64,000 nucleotides of DNA. Source: Isoetes taiwanensis. Lineage: Eukaryota > Streptophyta > Lycopodiopsida > Isoetales > Isoetaceae. The notes beneath the pieces were generated by a model that was not told the origin of the DNA, made no database searches, and worked only from the letters and a program-made list of their open reading frames with translations. The DNA lies in the NCBI GenBank assembly GCA_021234155.1, contig JAJEKV010000101.1:1927332-1991331 (forward strand), in the 5' to 3' direction. Positions 57,439 through 64,000 of the stretch are shown one piece after another. Both the position numbers and the translations under genes were made by a program. Within the stretch, counting starts at the first letter, position 1. Each line of letters opens with the position of its first letter.

Positions 57439-58147
57439 TCACGAGTGATCCTCAATTAACCAAACACTTTCAGCATGTTCCCCGTGAGGGTTACTAATTC
57501 GATCAGGTACCATTCTTTGCATGTACCATGACTTCAATAAACGAACCTGAAGCAGATATTTAGTGAAAGATGATAATAAATCACGGAATACAGCATAACT
57601 CAGAATGTTACCTTCTTCTGGGGAATAATTACTGGATCTTTTTCAGAATCAATAACCCATTCATGGGAATTTGGATCCTGATCATAGAAAGCTTAATGAG
57701 TCCCTATATCATATGATTAACAAATAAACTTGTTGGTCGATACAATGCGTCTGACTATTAAACTGCAATGCTAAGAAATTCTATGAATCTTCTTTTTCTA
57801 TGTTATTGTCCCCAAAAATTAAATGCAAGATTCCGACTCTCCTAGAATTGTAGTACAGTACCTCCTGGGTGAGGGGCTCCAGGCACAACGTGGCAGAAGA
57901 TCCTCTCCCAATATCTACAACCACTCCAACGGCAAGATTACCCAAATCGTCCGAATCATATTCAATCACATCGCCTTCCAAAATTTTGGAGGAAAAAGTC
58001 CTGTTGAGAAGAATGGACGCTCCATTTCCTTTTGCTAATGGAACAAGTCCATCTGCTCAGCTCGCCCTTTTTAAAGTTTTGAATTGAAAAAGGAGCAGGA
58101 GGAATCGCAATCTGAATGGCAGCTTGTAAGTGCTGAAGAGCTGCCAT
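57439..58147 (-). CDS. Small multi-exon gene of unknown function, possibly plastid-targeted
   Basis: Three exons keep frame with GT-AG sites: 58,052-57,862, 57,677-57,612 and 57,546-57,439 (TGA). They read GLVPLAKGNGASILLNR, SSKILEGDVIEYDSDDLGN, AVGVVVDIGRG; HEWVIDSEKDPVIIPQKK; RLLKSWYMQRMVPDRISNP. An ATG at 58,147 opens MAALQHLQAAIQIAIPPAPF, which looks like a transit peptide, but joins the next exon only if one base is added or an intron ends at the CAG at 58,053. Total length would be about 150 residues. The GDVIEYD...VGVVVDI pattern suggests a small beta-barrel, which is inference. I do not recognise the family. Confidence 0.5.
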
Positions 58148-59854
58148 ACTAATTTTTATCCTCTCGACCAGTTATCAGCCGATACTGGATTCTGAAGTTA
58201 TGTAGTTGTCCTCATTGCAGAACCATAGCACAATCATTTACAGCATTTGCTGTTTGTACATCCAAACTCAAAGCAGTATGGTAAACAACTGCCATGCTAT
58301 TGGAAGCCGGAAGAAAATGCTTGGAAGAAGAAGCAGAAGGGTCGAGCTGCGCCATAGCCAGGCGTGCCAAGGAATGAATTTTGGATGGCCAGAGAGTTCT
58401 GACGGCGGCCACCCGGTTTGGAAGCGATCCCGACATATGCTAGGCATATCTTAAGGCATATACCTGGATATGCCCACATACCCACATAAACGAAGGTTTG
58501 CCCCCCTAGGGGCAACCCAAAAACATTATTGCGTCTTTACATGTCCAAACAACAAAAACAATCACTCATCAAAGAGCAGCAAGTTGCATCAGATTTGCCG
58601 ACCTATAATTTGGCTGAGGGTTTTTAGGGTATGAAAGAGTTTATTAACATCTACATGAGACGCTTAGGGTCTATGAGATCCATCAAAGCTCCTTCATCTA
58701 AGACCCTCTAGGTTGAAAGCGCTAGGTAAATCTAGCAAGTATTTGAAAGGGACAATTACCAAAATACCCCCAATTTCTGGAAAATTGACCAAAAATGCAC
58801 ATACATGCCAATCTTCATTGTCCCAACCATGCTCCCATTCCCTTAGTAGCATTGGTTGTATTCATGTACAAAGACTCGCAGCTGGAAAGATTAAGGCCCA
58901 AATCAATCTAATACACAACCAACTAGAATGCAAACTCTAATATCATCCTTAACTTGCATAAATCTAGGATTAGCTAGGGCAGTCCATAGTGCAATAACAC
59001 CTTGTTCCTTCAAGTAATTGACATGGTAATCAAATTCACGTGCATGTCCATTTTGTTGGTTCATCCTTGTGCATGGGGTTTGCATAGAGGCAATGCTAAA
59101 CTTATTTTCCCTCAATTTTGTTAAAAATGGGTATGCTACATGCTCTTACGTGAGACGAGGTAAGAGCCTACGATGGAAGCCACATAATGGACGGGTGGAG
59201 GCAGATTTGTACCATGCAATGCACGTGTTGCTATCTCATGCCACGATAACATCATGTGACCACGATTCAAATGCACTTTACATGCGTCATCGAGAGGCAT
59301 GAGGTCATGAAAAATAGCAAGCCATTTTTTGAGGACCATCACACAATCTCTCTCTCTTTTTTTTTTTTTTTCTTTTGCATAAGGCAAAACAGGGCGCCGT
59401 CAGAGGCGATAGGTGCATGTAAAGCCTCCCTTAGGCCAAAATCCTATAATAATCCCACCACTGAACATTCCGTTAGGGTTAATGTGCCAGAGGAGGCAAT
59501 TTCGCCTGGCAAGTTAGGGCGAGCCAGGTCGGAGCTAGATGAAATAGGTTGGAACCAGATGAAATGCCTCGTCCCGGCACATTTTCCCACGTAAAGTTTA
59601 GAGGGAGAAATTTTATGCCACGCGGCATTGTTAGTGTTTTTGTTATTGTTTCCCCCAACTTTACGTGGGATGTCCAAAAAGGTGGGTGACGTATTGGACA
59701 GCAAGCCGTGTAGATTGAAGGAAATGAGGTGTCATGTACATAGTTTTATTAGCTACCTTTCACCATAAAAGGTAAGTCGAATACCTCCGTATTTTTACCA
59801 GACCCCCAAAGAAAGGTATCAATTTAACATCGTGCCAAGCGAGAAGTTGAGCAT
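58148..59854. other. Spacer between two divergent genes; no gene seen
   Basis: Minus frames near 58,212-58,515 have a low-complexity serine/alanine composition without motifs. A T run of about 16 follows (CT)n at 59,340-59,372. The right edge should contain the promoter of the RAB gene; I see no clear TATA box. Confidence 0.4.
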
Positions 59855-60585
59855 TCTGAGCTCAGATCCGGCCTATGACAGCGCCTCGGATTCTTGAAGG
59901 TAAGCGCCTCATTATGTTTATTTTTGAGGTAACTATTTTGCTTGTGCATGCCATCAGTAATACTTGCACTTGCCAGAAGAGGGTTTTTACATCCGGAGTG
60001 CAGGATTGGTTATAGTCTGTTAATGTAAGATCTCTAGGCTGTCAAATAAGGAGCCTGTATTTGGGATCTTTGTTAATTGGAAAGCAGAACTACAGGTTAT
60101 GATTTGTTCTGCGTTAATTTAAGTTAGGCCCAATTCTCGAATTTCAATCAGTTCGTGGTTCATTGTTGTTGAGAAAGCAAAGATTATGTTAACCAACAAG
60201 GCTGCTAAAGTTTCCTTGAAAGGATCCCATCCATGGCCGTGTCTTGCTGAATATTGCAAATGATGCAACAGTTTGCATATCTGAAAGAATGTAGAAAGTG
60301 CATAACTATTTTTCTAATATCATTTTTACTGTGTCCCAGTGGCGGGTGTTTAACAATCAATTTGGCATTCAAGCTGTGAGCAATATTGCCACGTTTCTGG
60401 AGGCCATTACTTAAAGAGAGGCATGTTAACTTAGGGCATGCTTGGAGGATTTTATTGTGCTTGATATACAAAGTGTTGTTAAACCATTGAAGGCAATCGA
60501 CTTAGACACGAAACTGCGAAGAATCTTTGTGTCACAAACAGGTCCTCCAAGGCTTTCATCTTTTCTGGGTTTTCAACATTCCAAC
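59855..60585 (+). other. Probable 5' leader exon and intron of the RAB gene
   Basis: GAAG|GTAAGC at 59,899/59,900 is a strong donor and is followed by a T-rich intron. CACAAACAG| at 60,541 is a possible acceptor 45 bases before the ATG. Leader introns are common in plant RAB genes. No cDNA is available to confirm it. Confidence 0.4.
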
Positions 60586-62356
<1,771 letters not shown>

Positions 62357-62425
62357 TTCACTCATTTTGTGATATACATGGCATCCTGAAGAAGCTATAG
62401 CATTTTACAGATTTATTTTAAGGTG

Positions 62426-62725
62426 TCCATTTTTTATGCAGCATTTTATTATGTGAAATGTACAGTCCATTGTTTTAAGTTTGAGATTGTAGAGATTCTC
62501 AATAGTATCGCTTTGAAATCATCAATTACCATGTGTGTTGGGTGAGTGACCTCATCCATGTTGGCAGCTGCAACTAATTCAGGGTATAGACATAAAGCTG
62601 TTCATTTTCTATGCAACATTTTATTATGTGAAATGTACAGTCAATTGTTTAAGCTTGGGATTGTAGAGATTCTTAATTTGGTATCATCACACGTCATGTT
62701 AGCAGCTGTAACTAACTTCAGGGAC
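62426..62725 (+). repeat. ~175-bp tandem duplication in RAB 3' region
   Basis: ATGCAGCATTTTATTATGTG at 62,436 recurs as ATGCAACATTTTATTATGTG at 62,611, followed in both by GAAATGTACAGTC, TTGTAGAGATTCT and CAGCTG-AACTAA words. The copies probably lie in or just after the 3' untranslated region. Confidence 0.8.
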
Positions 62726-64000
62726 CAAAACACATCTTGAAGGGTGCCTTAAAGCGATGTAGCATGTGCCATACATTGGATTCATACTCAATTCTATAAT
62801 CAAACTCCATCACACTTTGCAATTCAGTGATAATCATAACTAATTCTATACTAAAAGGCTCAATAACAGTTTGAGCGGGGTGATCGAGTTAGCCAACCGC
62901 TAATAATGGTTCCTAAAGAAGAGGAAAAAACATTTTGCGGTAACTACCAGGTGGCTGCTTCTTTCAAAACATGGTCGACATAGAGAAAAAAACTATCCGC
63001 CAACATTTTTCAAAAGAGGGAACTAGGATTCTAATCTTGTGCCAAGAGGGGACAAGGGGGGTCATAAGTTCAAATCCCGTCTCCGCCAAAACCAAAGTTT
63101 TTAGCCTTTTCCAGTTTATGTATGAATCTCTATACCTTTATTTTATTCAAGAAGTATGTCAATATTTTAGGGAGAGCCGACAAGAGGTTCCATTAATAAC
63201 CTGAACATTTCAGTTCGTTGGAACACGTCTATGAAGTTACTAATCCTTGGATGAGGTATCCAGAGAGAAGTTATCCAATTCTCACAGTTAAATGGCTGGC
63301 AGCTGTACTTACAATTTTCTCTTAAACTTCTGAATTCCAAACAATTAGAATAGGAGCCATTACATAAATATTTAGAAATGCTTGTAATGTTGCAGCCTTC
63401 GTGGTCATCAACCAAATAAAAAGCTCGCTTGTTTGGGAGAGCATCCAATTCTCCCGTACCCAGTAGGTAGGGAAGCAAGCGGCGGTTGTGACTGAGGGTG
63501 CAGAGGCTGAGCTATGGAACTTGGTTCTTAAGTTCCAAAAGCATATTATGAACACTTTAATAAAAAAAGCAAATTGTATTATTAACACATTAATAAAAGA
63601 AGCAAATTGTATGTCGGCTTCAAAAGCTCAAAAATTGTTCATTTATATGCACATTTCTTGTTTTGAAGAACATTTAGATTTCGAATTCCTAAGGAGAAGG
63701 AACAGCAAACCCTGTGAACAATCAAGTTGTATCATGTTCCAAAATTTCTGCCTGCTACATTTAACCCGTGTGCGGACTGCCAGAAACTCTTGACTGTAGA
63801 AGCACTTCCATGTTGTACCAATTAAAATTCTGGACAAAATTTATAGGAGATTTAAATGCAGAAGCATCAACAGCATGGGAACTTTTCAGGCAGATCCTTT
63901 TTTGAATGCAAGGTTCTTCGATAAAGACATGGCTGTGGTTATTCCAACACTTTGTACCATAATAGCTAGAAAAAGAACAAACAGCAACCAATGTAAACGA
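62726..64000. other. No gene assigned
   Basis: Minus frames at 63,167-63,588 contain LPYLLGTGELDALPNKRAFY and look mildly coding, but I cannot identify them and find no splice support. A tRNA-like 3' half is discussed among rejected items. The remainder is AT-rich. Confidence 0.4.

Noticed and set aside
57439-58052. RNase II/R N-terminal region
   Set aside because: A loose resemblance in the GDVIEYD and EWVIDSEKD phrases only; no catalytic domain follows before the stop.
63040-63105. Possible tRNA (TTCAAATCCCGTCTCCGCC resembles the 3' half of a plastid trnfM)
   Set aside because: No matching acceptor stem, D-arm or anticodon arm can be found upstream; at most a degraded half or a SINE piece.
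63167-63588. Exon of a further minus-strand gene
   Set aside because: The frames look mildly coding but lack splice sites in phase, a start or any known motif.

Overview
This is a nuclear segment of a flowering-plant genome: split genes with GT-AG introns, a plant-type RAB2 GTPase, a plant three-RRM RNA-binding protein, and a majority of sequence made of LTR retrotransposons, LINEs and their debris. Nothing bacterial, viral or organellar is evident. I cannot name the species.

Layout. 1-12,780: a degraded Ty3/gypsy chromovirus (5' LTR cut by the window edge, gag, pol, chromodomain, tandem repeats near the 3' end, complete 3' LTR). It carries a small accessory reading frame whose start copies the histone H3 tail. 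12,781-18,843: a probable three-exon minus-strand gene of unknown function, LTR scraps and unassigned sequence. 18,844-22,822: a minus-strand gene for a ~1,100-residue nuclear RNA-binding protein (acidic N-terminus, three RRMs, C2H2 finger, dsRBD-like domain, Gly/Tyr/Arg-rich tail). 23,200-28,960: a foldback element, a solo-LTR-like remnant, and a 2.8-kb terminal-inverted-repeat element with an internal SINE. 29,200-37,500: a copia element split by a LINE, with the junction duplicated afterwards. 39,699-42,330: an LTR of a tRNA-Asp-primed gypsy family and a truncated LINE. 43,115-49,743: a gypsy LTR split by a nearly complete copia element (44,021-49,140). 50,200-54,550: CACTA-like ends, a poly(A)-tailed retroinsertion with target duplication, a decayed sulfate-transporter STAS fragment and a local tandem duplication. 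57,439-58,147: a small minus-strand gene of unknown function. 60,586-62,356: a complete RABB1 (RAB2) gene with a GC-AG intron.

The two recognisable host genes act separately, one in RNA binding and one in ER-Golgi traffic; I see no co-regulated cluster. The strongest unusual signals are the H3-tail-like start of a chromovirus accessory frame, the zinc-finger plus dsRBD-like insertion in the RRM protein, the dated nesting of elements by target duplications, and a pattern of differences at CAG/CTG/CGG sites between LTR copies that suggests base-calling error in methylated DNA. That last point matters for every broken frame reported here.
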